Shown: positions 11,080-22,027 of the stretch, one piece after another | How the letters are laid out: the number at the start of each line of letters is the position of its first letter | Numbering within the stretch: position 1 is the stretch's first letter | From: Clusia tigrina | Lineage: Eukaryota; Arthropoda; Insecta; Diptera; Clusiidae | DNA: 64,000 nt | Direction: 5' to 3' | Assembly (NCBI GenBank): GCA_920105625.2 | Contig: CAKKTE020000090.1 | Span: 139,501 to 203,500 of the forward strand | The notes under the pieces: model-generated | Databases searched by the model: none | Seen by the model: the letters and a program-made list of their open reading frames with translations, nothing else | Told to the model about the DNA's origin: nothing | Position numbers and translations under genes: made by a program

Positions 11080-11460
11080 CAACACTTGTATAAGATATTT
11101 CCATTAAGGTTTACACCGGTTTTTTCTTGGCTGAAATTAAAGAAGATGTATGATAGAGGATCTCCTTATTTCAAACCCCGCAAGGTATTCAAAAAGGTAA
11201 TATGGATGAAACTCCATATACTAGTTAACATCATACTGCGGAGCAATTTCAGCTGCCCAGGGATACAAAACTCATACAACGTGGAACGCAGGTAGTCTCG
11301 TATTGGACTATGGAATGCAGTTTTAAATACATGATATGTGCCGATTTCGGTTTCTTTGGTCTTGTCCCAGATTTGGTGCATTGTAAATATCTGGCTGGGT
11401 AACTGGCTTGAAGCCACACTGATAAGGTCCAATCAGAAATTGGCTTCAATTACTAAAATA
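11080..11460 (-). pseudogene. Non-LTR reverse transcriptase scrap
   Basis: The complement reads SQIFTMHQIWDKTKE, then a frame change to RDYLRSTLYEFCIPGQLKLL. After that comes LRGLK, a stop, and GDPLSYIFFNFSQEKTGV. These match successive RT motifs of a LINE clade whose usual text is QIFTLRQI..., ...YEFGIPxKLIRL and LRGLRQGDPLS...FN...LEKV. That clade is neither the Jockey nor the R1/LOA type seen elsewhere here. The fragment covers only RT motifs 1-4, with no DD box, no ends and at least two lesions. Confidence 0.55.
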
Positions 11461-11462
11461 TG

Positions 11463-12785
11463 GTAGTATTTTATATCTTTAGATATATTTCCTGTAGTAA
11501 GGGAGAAATTCTTTGGGATGATTTTACCATTGTCATCACCTCGCTAAAAACCAAAATATTTTATCGTCAACATTTACACTGCAAACAAATTCGTTGTCGT
11601 AATTTTTATATTAAACTGTTCTTTGGGAAGTACCATCTCTAGCCATCAATTGGCACTTCTCTCTATGAAAAAATATTAAAGAGAATTTCCCAACCTATAT
11701 ATAAAACATTCTGTAAAAATGTACTGCGGTTGCCCCTTCAATACGCCTTACTATAAAATATATAATGAAATTTTCAGTTTGTCTGTAACTTGCAATGACA
11801 ATGGCGAATATATGGAATTAGCTTATATGGAATTGGTTACCTTTTCGGAATAATGCATTTTTTACTTATAAATGGAAGTCAGGGAAGTATAGAAACGAAT
11901 CTATTTGATGGTCTAATATATGCTAACATGTTTCAACAGGAAAATTCATTAATTATTTCGAATGTGGTGACACAAAATGATTAGAGTCGATACACGATAA
12001 CGGTGCTATTTCGAACCAGGCATTGTTCTAAATTTTGGAACGAAATGTGTTATCAATAACTAGTGAAAATTGCCACTATTCGTTTTCGATTTCATTTATG
12101 ATTATTATAAAATATTTTAGTTTTTTTAAAATATAATTTTAATTTAATATTTGGGGTGCTTGCGGTGGTTATGTACATGTAAAGGTGCAGACTGACATAA
12201 AGCAGAAACAGAATTCAGTACATTTATAACAGTAACAAAATCCACAAACGAATTTGTAATAGATTAGCTACAAAGTTTAACGACAGAAAATGCCGACCGA
12301 ACAGAAACAACTCACGATCATTATTAATTTCTGTCGTTAAATTTTGTTCCTTGATGATGCTATTCCTTAAATATATTTTTAAAATTATATACATATAACT
12401 TACCGCACAGTCAAATAAAGAAAAATCCTTATTTTATTATTGTGAATGAAATTCAAGAAACCAAAAATATACTTCTTATCACAATTTTTCAATGCTGTCA
12501 CGGAATATAATGATATAATCTCTGATTATAATCGATTTTCTGCTAACATACAGGAAAAACTAATATTTCATTGGCAGTTTTTATTTACAATCTATTTAAA
12601 TTAAATGAAAAGTCAAAATTTGTTGAACACTTGCTATTTTTACATTTTTGCAAACATGTTTCAAAAAATAAAAAGTGGAACAGCTTCACTTACAGTACAT
12701 CCGATATCTATATTTGTTTTTAGAGACAGCCTTATTTTAATTGCGCAGTACTATGAGATACTTGGATATAGTGAGACTTCAATTA
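11463..12785. other. AT-rich gene-free stretch
   Basis: No supported coding frame. The only structure noted is a short inverted repeat around 12271-12289 and 12329-12347 (arms TTTAACGACAGAAA and its complement), which could form a hairpin or be a tiny terminal-inverted-repeat element. If PMCA is read on the plus strand, this sequence lies in its last intron. Confidence 0.4.
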
Positions 12786-13607
12786 GGCCGGATACACACT
12801 ATTAGTGCCAGTCACATGCCAGTCCCGTTCAGACGGAACGCAATATAGTCACATTATCCATTCACATGCCAGTGATAACTTCTCAAATGTGGTTGCCAGC
12901 TGTATGTGCTTGTGGAATATATTTTAAAAAATAGCAGCATTTCGTAAGTATGCAGTAAAGGCGGGAAAATGGAGTTCAATTTTTCCACAAAAGAATTAGC
13001 TATAATAACAATTCTATTGAATGAGGATGAGGATAATAAGAGTAAGCTGTATCAAAGAAGAATCTGGGTGCATTTTTCGCTTTTGTCCAGGAAGAAAGAA
13101 GGATAATTCTTTACTTTATATCCTTATCTAATTGATGATACAGAAAAATTGTTCCAATATTTCCGCATGGACCAAGGCGTCGGTCGTATTTATTACACAC
13201 TCACACAGATGTTCGCACATCAAGTCGATTCCTACGGTAGAACGCGAACCGCAAGCAAAAGATTATATTCCACACTGCAGTTCAAATAGAGACCATAGAG
13301 ACGGGACAGTTAAACGTCAAATTTTCTGACTTTTAAAAAAATGTCTTTGTTTATCATTGCTTAACCAGAATTCTGAAGAAAATCAGTCACACTACTACAG
13401 TTTTGCACATGTGTAAGTGTGAGCAAAACAAGTGTCATTTCTCCCTGTATTCTCTGGTTCAACCTTCGGTAAAATATTCTTTTTGAAAAAACCGCGACGG
13501 TCTTGCTTGGACTATGTTAATGCGAATACTTCCTATTAAAAGGCATTAAAGAATATTTAACGAATGCTTGACTGACCGTGACTGACACTAATAGTGTGTA
13601 TCCGGCC
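12786..13607 (+). mobile_element. PIF/Harbinger-type DNA transposon relic, 822 bp
   Basis: Terminal inverted repeats of about 30 bp start GGCCGGATACACACTATTAG at the left, and their complement ends the element at 13607. One mismatch (C/T) lies inside. Both ends are flanked by TTA (12783-12785 and 13608-13610), the 3-bp target duplication characteristic of PIF/Harbinger. The left TIR also contains internal CAGTCACATGCCAGT repeats. A broken transposase start lies inside (see 12969-13289). At 822 bp it is far shorter than an autonomous copy and lacks the DDE catalytic region. Confidence 0.85.
12969..13289 (+). pseudogene. Harbinger transposase N-terminal remnant
   Basis: From a true ATG the frame reads 44 residues including YQRRIWVHF and LSRKKEG. 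It then meets one TAA (about 13101), and continues in the same frame with FFTLYPYLIDDTEKLFQYFRM. The pattern R-R-x-W-V-H...E-F...L...D...F-x-Y-F-R-M is the conserved N-terminal signature of HARBI1-like Harbinger transposases. The stop replaces what is normally a glutamate position just before the F-x-x-L block. After FRMDQ the text loses similarity, and the catalytic DDE domain is absent. The fragment sits inside the TIRs at 12786-13607, which supports the assignment. Confidence 0.7.
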
Positions 13608-14167
13608 TTACAGGGAATTATGAAATTGTTAGGATGCTCAAATTTAAATATATTAATATTTTATAGTAAATTAGTAAAATATTGTTTTAACTTATTTGCT
13701 ATTTCATTGTTATTACCATGCCAACTTATTAAATATAAAGATATGGAATTCTTTAATTATAAATTTATTACAAATATTATTTCTTTTTAATCCTTTCTTC
13801 TAATAACTCTTCCGACTATTAATTCTTCATTATATGTCTGTTGGTCTGATAAATTTATAATTTACATATTCGTTTGTATATATACTTGCACGTGCATGCT
13901 AAATTAACCTCTTATGATGAAAAATGATCTCTTATTAAATGAAAAATTTAAAACTTTGCTTCTATTTCAAAACTTTTTCTTCTAAAACTAACCAAATTAA
14001 TTTATAATGCCTTTCCAACTGTTGTTTGTTTATTTTTTATTTCATTCTTGTTCTTTTGTATTATCCCAACTGATGTCAATTCTGTCCACGTCTACCTTTT
14101 TCTCTCTCTCTTTTTCAATTTCTCTCTGTTTTTTGGTTATTGTTGGTTTATTTTTCTGAAAAATTAG
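13608..14167. other. Probable PMCA last intron, with 3' splice site
   Basis: AT-rich sequence ending in a long pyrimidine tract (about 14096-14160, many TCTC and TTTT runs) and the acceptor TTAG at 14164-14167, immediately before the PMCA coding exon. No other coding signal is visible. The upstream PMCA exons must lie further left, outside this window or hidden among TEs. Confidence 0.6.
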
Positions 14168-14389
14168 ATACGTGTGGTTAATGCTTTCCGCCAAGGACTT
14201 GATGCACGTTATGGGGAACATACGAACACTTCATTGGCGGAGGTTTTACGAAAACAAACCTCTTTAAGTAAGCGGTTGTCGGAGACATCCTCAATAGAAT
14301 ATGCTGATAATATACCCGACGAATTAACGATTCCAGAAATAGATGTCGAACGCTTATCATCACACAGTCACACCGAAACAGCCGTTTAG
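14168..14389 (+). CDS. PMCA: Plasma-membrane Ca2+-ATPase, C-terminal exon (partial gene)
   Basis: This exon encodes the last 73 residues of a P-type ATPase that pumps Ca2+ out of the cell. It begins IRVVNAFRQGLDARYG. In animal PMCAs, IRVVNAF is the second part of the calmodulin-binding autoinhibitory helix after ...NRIQTQ, a known exon junction. The middle (LAEVLRKQTSLSKRLSETSS, IEYADNIPDELTIPEIDVE) matches my memory of the fly protein almost word for word. The end, HTETAV and a TAG stop, is a class I PDZ-binding tail (T-x-V). An acceptor site with a strong pyrimidine tract precedes it, in phase 0. The pump domain exons are not in the window. This is the only host coding segment I am confident of. 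Confidence 0.88.
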   Translation: MRVVNAFRQGLDARYGEHTNTSLAEVLRKQTSLSKRLSETSSIEYADNIPDELTIPEIDVERLSSHSHTETAV

Positions 14390-14576
14390 AAAAATGCTTT
14401 TAACATGATTTAATGCAAAAAAATTATAAAATTATTATGAAATAAGAAACAAATATAACCTTAGGTTATTTAAAAAAGAAAATCTTGAAGACAGAGAAGA
14501 GAAACAAAAATATAAATGAATTAAAATTCTAGTCATATGTAATGTTATGATTTATAGAACTAGTCATTATAATAAA
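14390..14576 (+). other. PMCA 3' untranslated region with poly(A) signal
   Basis: AT-rich sequence after the PMCA stop codon. AATAAA at 14571-14576 is the first clear polyadenylation signal. Other signals further right could serve longer transcripts. Confidence 0.55.
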
Positions 14577-15396
14577 CAGAATGTGCGACACATCAAGCAA
14601 CTGATTACTAAGGTAATATCAAGTTAGGTCCGTTTATATAAATCTGAAAACATTTTGCTGTTAAAAATTTATATTTGATGTAAATACAATTAATGATCCA
14701 GGTATTTTTCCATGGCTTTTATTAGATTCGTATTAAACTTTATCAAATTTAAACCAACATTTAACTTTTAATCTCTAATTTGGATCCGCCCCAACGAATA
14801 TTAATATTATTTATTATTTCTTTATGTATATTATTCTGAATTCAAAATCTTTGATTAGCCAATATAGTATGAACAAGTGTAATTCACAGAAATTATGAAT
14901 TTTTATTTATTTTTTATCACTTCGAAATCAATTCAATTTCTTTTACAAAGGGATTTGATTGTATTTATAATGAATATTTAATTTGTATTGTCATGTCCTT
15001 CAGATTACAAATTTTATGGCACTAATATATTGTAATATTTTTGTTAGGCTGTTGGGCAAGAAGTTTTGCCTTGTATTATATTTACAGAAAACAACAAATA
15101 ATAGCATTAACCAAAGATTTTTGAAATTGATAAGAGAATTTTTAATTAAAACAAATGGACAAAAAATCAATTAATTATATTATAAACCAAAATAATATAT
15201 ATCAACAAACGTACTTGCCACACGTCCGTATTAAGTTATTTTATAAATGATCTTCAAACTATTACCTTTTTCTTTTTATTAAATAAATGATTTCATTGTT
15301 ACACTTTTAAGTCTTTTATTTCGAATATTAATATATACTCTGAATACAGGACGAATTTCGGGTTTTGATTGTGAATCACTATAGCAGTCCTGCCAT
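14577..15396. other. AT-rich gene-free stretch
   Basis: Downstream of the PMCA terminal exon. No coding frame, terminal repeat or TE motif could be supported. Confidence 0.45.
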
Positions 15397-15398
15397 TA

Positions 15399-15834
15399 GC
15401 TGTGTTTCTTTCAATGCGAGTGTGAATAAAACGCCCGCTTATGAATACATATTGACCGCTTAGTTAAAGCAAGCTTCTTGTATTCGCTTGTCTTTTAGCG
15501 CCTCAAACATAAGTGCTGCCAAAACCATTTTGTAGTCTATTGTGAATGAGTAAAGAGTAAACCACGAATTAGCCGCTGTAATAATATAAAATACAAAATG
15601 GAGAATAAAGAAAATAGGTTTGTAATTAAAGAAATATGTAATAACTTTTAGTTTAAATTAAAAAATAGATGTAATATGTGAAAATATAAGTTTATAAATA
15701 AAAAACATTTATAAAATTTGTTTACAAATGTGTACGTATAAGCATTTCAAATGTGAACACCAGTGCTACCAAATACAAGACTGGTTAAGTGACGGGTGTC
15801 GTTTCATTTATACTCGCGTTCAAAGAAACACAGG
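15399..15834. mobile_element. Small inverted-repeat element (MITE), about 436 bp
   Basis: The left end CTGTGTTTCTTTCAATGCGA (15400 on) is matched in inverted orientation by the right end, whose complement reads CTGTGTTTCTTTGAACGCGA (ending 15833). TA flanks both sides (15397-15398 and 15835-15836), which fits a Tc1/mariner-type target duplication. Inner sequence also repeats in inverted form (GTGCTGCCAAA versus the complement of CAGTGCTACCAAA-like text). There is no transposase frame. The class assignment rests on the TA flanks only. Confidence 0.55.
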
Positions 15835-15836
15835 TA

Positions 15837-16305
15837 TTATTAGATACCAATAATGCAGGAATAACAATTATGGTGATGACTTCATTAATATATAGTGATA
15901 GTTGATATATTTAAATAATATACTTAATATGAGCACTGTAAGTCACTTATCGTGATTTTTATATAATTTGGTGGAAATTATGGCTTTTTATAGAGAAATT
16001 CATTATAATTTGTCAGCTTCTATTTCAATTATGAATTGGAAAATTTGCATCTAGCTCTAGTTGCGCTTAACGAAGCAACTGATGCTTAAAATGAGTGAAA
16101 GTCAATCATTACAGAAAATACTTAATTATAATTATATTCAATTTGAATAAAGAAAAAATATTTTCGAATAGCAATCCTATGAATTTTGGAATGAATTTGT
16201 ACAAATTGAGTTATCAAGTAGCAAGCAATTTCGATAACTCGCAATTGGAGTTGTAGATTCTGGGTGATATAGATATTTATGTAAGCTAATTATTTGTTCT
16301 ATGTT
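15837..16305. other. AT-rich gene-free stretch
   Basis: Sequence between the small inverted-repeat element and the Jockey fragment. Nothing recognisable was found. Confidence 0.4.
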
Positions 16306-17560
16306 TTATGTTCCAGAGGAGGGATTAACTTTCCTGACTTATATATGCAACGCTGTTTTATTATCTGGTTTTCTTCCCCCTCAATTTGTCCCCCTTCCTC
16401 AAAAGATTAATGCCAATAATAGAAGAACGAAAACTAATAATTCCCAATCACCAATTCGGCTTCAGGAAACAACACAGTACAATTGAACAGGTTCATAGAC
16501 TTGTAAATTGCATTCACACTGCATTCGAGCAAAAGAAAAAAAATATTGTACAGCTGCGTTTCTCGATATATCCCAAGCTTTCGACGGATTACTCTACAAA
16601 ATAAAGAAAACACTTCCAATAAACTATTACATATTTATCAAATCCCTCCGTAAAAATCGATACTTCTTTGTAAAACAAGGTGAAGAGCAATCTGAAATGT
16701 GCGAAAGCTCCACCGGTGTACCCCAAGGCAGTGCCATGGGTCCTATCCTCTACTTGCTTTATATATACGATTTACCTGTCTCCGAAGGAACTATCGTTGG
16801 CACATTTGAAGAGGATACTGTTGTATTCGTAATGGTCACCCTTCCACAACTGGCGTCGCTTTAACTTCAAAGGGGCCTAGGCAAAATCACTAAATGGTTG
16901 AAAGATTGGCGAATCAAGTCCAATGAAACTAAGTCTGGTCAGGTTACGTTCACTCTTAAGCGCGACACCTGCCCACGAGTAAGACTCAAAGACCGCAATG
17001 CAATGTGACTAAATACCTTGGCATGCACCTCGATAACATGGAAAATTCAACGTAAGGCACTAGGAATAAAGCTTCGAAATTTACACTGGCTGCTGAATCG
17101 AAATTCCCAAGTTTCTTAAAACGTGTCTTAAAACCGATTGGACATATGGCATACAACTGTGGGGCATTGCGGCAATCTCTAATGTCGAAATTCTCCAGAG
17201 ATTCCAATAAAAAACGCTGCGTATGATTGCAAAAGTTCCATACTACGTAACCAACAAACAACTCCATCGTGACCTGAAAGTCCCGACAATTGTGCAAGAA
17301 ATAAAAAAATATGCAATGGCATACAAACTCAGAATTCACGGGCACTCTAATCCACTCATATCAGCACTCACAGCTCATATGACCACATTCAGCCGTTTAA
17401 AAAGGAAATCAACAGCAGATATTTCCTGTTGATGAATGCCTACAATTTAGAAATGGTTGCACCACTGGATGCACTCCATAAGTGTTATGGTGATATTTAG
17501 TTATTGTTATTTAGATTTAAAATAAAAATATTGTTTAGTGTATTTAAAAAAAAAAAAGAT
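16306..17560 (+). pseudogene. 5'-truncated Jockey-clade LINE with poly(A) tail
   Basis: Plus-strand ORF2 text from mid-RT to the C-terminus, in several frames. It reads LTYICNAVLLSGF..., LIIPNHQFGFRKQHSTIEQVH (16430-16495), AAFLDISQAFDG (motif A, 16553-16590), and STGVPQGSAMGPILYLLY (about 16710-16765). The box that is normally FADDT reads FEEDT, so both the A and D positions have changed. Thumb text W-L-K-D-W-R-I-K-S-N follows at about 16890, and a C-terminal domain at 17223-17432 (HRDLKVPTIVQEI). A run of A follows at about 17547-17558, after AATAAA-like text. The 5' truncation and A-tail are standard for LINE insertion. It is dead. Confidence 0.8.
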
Positions 17561-17569
17561 TATGTTTTA

Positions 17570-18070
17570 TGTTATATACAAATGCTCAGAATCAATAAAT
17601 TTCTGACCAAATTTTAAAATGACTGCAACTTCGGTCATTGGATAATGGATTAGTGACACTATTTAGCAGTTAAGTAGATGCGGGTCCTACTAAACACTAT
17701 GCAAAATGTAGAAATATGCCCACTATTAACAAATATTCATAACTTAAGATCTATTTGGACATTATAAAGCCAACTTTAAGAAATGTGGTTGATCAGAGAA
17801 ACCCACGCGCACTTTCCATGTAAGGAACTTTTGGGATTAAAATTAAAATTAGCCATTAGATGGGAATTGTACTAATACGCCCTTAATTAACAAAAAATAG
17901 TACTTGGTTCCTACAGGGGATCCATCAACGAAATCTCACTGAAAGGTTGAAGGTTGAAACGCCACACAAAAACTAAACGGATTATTTTCACAGCCATTAT
18001 GACACATTTTCATAACTTACGACCTAAACAAAATTTTAGGGTGAAATTTTATATGAACGCTACAAAGCCA
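17570..18070. repeat. Interspersed repeat family A, copy 2
   Basis: It shares TCCTACTAAACACTATGCAAAA (about 17687) and the neighbouring phrase around ACTTCGGTCATTGG (17630) with the complement of copy 1 (about 1386-1470). It also shares the TTCATAACTTACGACCTA phrase (about 18008) with copy 3 (about 21427). No coding frame is present. It directly follows the poly(A) end of the Jockey fragment. Confidence 0.5.
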
Positions 18071-20650
18071 GTTAATGTAGGTTAAGTTAGTTTTAAGTGA
18101 CTGTCAAGTGCACGAATACTCGGCTAAAAGGCAAACTTAGGCCATGTGCAGGACCATTGTGATCCCACAAGTTGGGAGCTAAATGTTCCTGAGAAACTGT
18201 GTGGAGCCTTACTCCAGCCATTTTGAAAGTTGCCTAATCTCACCAAGTCTTTTAGATTGACTGATTTGATTATTAAAAATGGGGCACCCTAGCCCTGCTC
18301 TTGCACCTCATGATCATCGCAGCATTTGCGAACAGAAGTCCCGGACGTGAACATCCAACCTAATGGCTTGGCGTTAAAATAGACTCAAAACTTCTACAAC
18401 AGACCTAATATATTTCGTATTTTAAGAGATGCCTTAGTCGTCTTACAGGTGGTTTCTTTCCGCCAACCTTTGATGGCCTGTTCGAGTAACCCAAAAAAGT
18501 AATGTAGTGTTTGCATGTAGCGAGAGGTATTTCCGCTAAGGATCCTTACTTAGGACCTTCGTACAGCCTGGCTGTCAGGGAAATTTTGAATAATCTCATC
18601 TGACAAAGCATACTGCTTTAATAGTGGTAAAGGTTTCCAGATTGTCAGCACCACCGTCTAGGAGTCGAATGCTTTCATTAAATTGAATTAGCTTTCGCAG
18701 AGTACACCGCCCCCAACCCTCCCTTATAGCTATATAGTCATCAGTATAGAAACATACTCCTAACATCGTCACTTTCTTATTTTCGATTAATTAGAATATG
18801 GTTGGTGAATTTCGTATCAAAGGGGAAAGAGGGAAGGGAATAGTCATTGTGGCTGTGAATTCCAAATTTTTTAGTATACCCATCTATTTTCGAAAGATCT
18901 CAACGGATATGAAGTGTTGGGGGACGTATAGCCTATTGGATTACGTTGATCTTAAGGCAGCCGTTATAATAAAATATCTTTTTCGGAGCCTATTGACTTA
19001 ATTAATACGACCATATCGTATGGTCCTGATAACCGATAAAAATATCCAAATCATAATTTTCGTTTCCCGGCCGCAATTCCTACCGACTGCCCTTTAACAG
19101 GAGTAAACTACTACATATTAGCCTTCAAATTTAACTTCCTATCGAGCAGAAATTCCAGATATCTCTCCTATGCTTTAATGTCGAGCCTTGTGCACTTAAG
19201 GAGGGAATTTTGTGCTTCCTAGTAAAGAGGACAAGGGCAGTATATGAAGCGTTAACGCTCAGACCGCTATAAGCGCACCAGATGAAAAATTGTTAAGGGA
19301 CCCCTAGACTAAGGTCGGAATTTACTTCTCTGATGCCATGATAGCTTCATCGTCAGCATTACAAATACTACCAGTGCCTCACATCCCGTGGTGTTAAGTT
19401 GTAACCGCAGATCAGTAAAGACCAGGTTTCAGAGAAGAGGAGACAGCACACCACCTTTACTTTCCCGTCTTCTTATTGTCTCTTCTGTTTACCTAGAGTT
19501 TCCTAGTAAGTTAAGTCAGCGAAGAATCTAGGTGCAAGTACTGCCCTAAAAATATGTGTCCGTTAAGAATTCAATGATCTCTCAACTAGACGGCGTCAAA
19601 CTGCCATCGTCCTTCTGAATAAAGCTGGGAATAGTTGAATACAGTTTCTTTCCACATTTTAGCAGAAAGCCTCCATGAAGTACGCTTCGCCGATCTCTTC
19701 GACATTTTCAAGGTCTCAGACTGGTTTTATAGGCAAGCCACTCGCACTGGACAATACGTTTGTGAAGGTTTCCCTCAATTGATCCCAGTCCGTCGGTTTT
19801 CGGTTCCAAAAGGGAATGAATTCCAGTGGTGCGACCACTATCTGGAAATCAATGTACCTGTGGAGACTTTCCAGTTCCTAAGCAGATCAAATGCAAACTC
19901 ATTGGACATCTTTTCGATTTGAGAAAATAAAGATTGGTTCACACCCGCGTATTTATGTCCGAGCGTCCGTTCCCAATGACGAGTGGCGTCCTGCTCTGTC
20001 ACGTAGTGTCCAGAGAGTTTTTCAGTAGTCACGGCAGGGTTACTCAGAGTCATCGTGGGCTATGTAGGTGAAGGCTAATCAGATATTTGTTTCCGTCAAC
20101 TCGAGTGTAGCTACCAAGTTGTCCACATCGCTGAAGTCAGGTATACATTCACGAGCCTGGTATCCAATTTTCTGGTCTGCAAAGACCGCAGAGACAGCCC
20201 ATTCAAACTCAGGGGTCTTGCATCAGCGCAATGCTCTTCCCACTGACTGTCTTAGCATATCCCCGGTACGGAGTGATATTATGGAGTCTTTTGCTTGAGG
20301 GGGAGGAGGAAGCACCAGTACTCCGCGAGATGACCGAAGGAGTGGGATTCTGAGTTAGGCCAAGCTACATCTCTCGGCTTCGCGCTGTTCGAGGAAGAGA
20401 TGGTCGAATGATCTGATTCATCTCTTAGGTTGGTGAAAATTCCACCGGCCTCGGGAGGTTTATCCTCCATTCCCAGGAGTTCTGAAGCTGGATGGCCGGA
20501 CACTCAGTAATGAAAGTCTCCCTCTCCGACAAGCCGAATACTAAGTCGATTTTGGTATCCCAAAAATTCCATGGCAAGAACAACTACTCACTTCTGTCGT
20601 CCGGTACGAAGAGAGTCTGTTACCCCTAACTGCCAACCATACAATAGGCA
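18071..20650 (-). pseudogene. R1/LOA-group LINE, decayed full-length-like copy
   Basis: Read right to left. Around 20300-20150 is ORF1-end or zinc-knuckle-like text. Around 20140-20060 is endonuclease text (LVATLELTETNI, LAFTYIAHDD). Around 19880-19790 is the end of the endonuclease and start of the linker (NWKVSTGTLIS, RRTDWDQLRETFTNVLSSAS in a shifted frame). Around 19470-19440 is the RT box GGVLSPLL, a stop where tryptophan is usual, then NLVF. A DDEA box follows after a frameshift, and at about 19280-19180 comes GLSVN...LVLFTRKHKIPSL. The left end (about 18070-18100, complement) has TAACTTAACC-type text like the tails of this group. Lesions are too many for function. Confidence 0.65.
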
Positions 20651-20739
20651 CAGGTCGTATAAGACCCTAGGTTAGGATGTATTGTAAAATGACTCTCCAA
20701 TCTAGATGTGTTGTTTTATGTTAGTGCAATTTGAACGTG

Positions 20740-21790
20740 TTACAGTAAGTCCCTCCATGATAATTTGGGGTTTACTAACCACAAATGTACTTTTGACCCA
20801 AAAAACTAATTTATTAGTATCGATAGAATATATTTATATATATTATCTTTTCATTTTGCCCATCCGTCCATCTGTCCTTCTGTGTCACTCTATTTCCTGA
20901 TATTTTTAGAGATATCTTAATTAATTCCGCAAAACTTTGAGAAATAATATATATGCAATTTTATGCAACAATTTTAAAATTACTGTAGCTTTAGGCAAAT
21001 TGATTTTATAGTGACGCAATGTGACAGTTATGTGCTTGTAGATGTCAGTCCTACTAGACACTATGCAAAATGGGGACGATTACACTTAAAATTTATAAGA
21101 GATTTTTCGTAAGCAACATGTGGACATTGTAAAGCTATAATGACAATGGGGTTAATCATATATAGGACACGCTCACTTTCCATATATAGAAATTTCGGGA
21201 CTAAAATTAAAATGAGGCTAGCTATTATTTATAAATGAATAAAAAATTATGTACATTGGGTCCATACTAGTGTGTTTCTGCAAAATATCGACAGCATACT
21301 ATTACTGTCATGTCCACAATGATCCGAAAATCATTTCATCATAGATTTCTATACTCACTGGCATTAAATACCACACAAAATATGGCGGGATATTTTCATA
21401 GCCACGCGCACTATTGATACATTTTTATAGCTTACGACCTATACAAAATTTGTGGAAAAAATTGTAAATGGATAAACAAATGGGGGTCGATTAAATGACC
21501 CGCCTCCTTCTCATATAATCAACTTTGGGGCCTCCGTTTAAAATTACCCTCGCTATGCTCCTAACTACCAGGCAAAAATGTGTGGGTTTCATTGACAGCA
21601 ACGCCCACTATTGCATGCTGAAATTATGACCAATACAAAACCAGATATTATATGAATAAGTACACTACAAGCCTATTCACAATAAATGGAGTAGATCAGA
21701 TAAATGCAACGCCTCCCTTCCTTTTAATCATCTTTGGATATTCCACCGGAAATTCTCCTAGATATACTGATATATAAATAAAATTTGGTA
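20740..21790. repeat. Interspersed repeat family A, copy 3
   Basis: The longest copy of this family besides copy 1. It contains the complement of the GACGGACAGACAG tract at about 20866-20884, TCCTACTAGACACTATGCAAAA at about 21050, and the TTTATAGCTTACGACCTATACAAAAT phrase near 21425. There is no coding potential, and the ends are not sharply defined. It lies in the opposite orientation to copy 1. Confidence 0.5.
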
Positions 21791-21826
21791 CATCACCATC
21801 GTTTACGTCACAGGCATTTATAAGGG

Positions 21827-21828
<2 letters not shown>

Positions 21829-21892
<64 letters not shown>
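21829..21892. repeat. (AT)n microsatellite
   Basis: About 64 bases of uninterrupted AT dinucleotide repeat. The right flank shows no relation to the longer AT tract at 22372. Confidence 0.95.
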
Positions 21893-21894
<2 letters not shown>

Positions 21895-22027
21895 TATGAC
21901 ACCACTGAAATGTAATAAAAAAACAGAGAGAGAGACCTAACGGAACAAAAGAGGGGTAATAATGAGAGTTGATTAGAGTGTGTGGTAGAATGAGACAGTA
22001 CATGAACAGAATTTGATCAGTCAGTTC

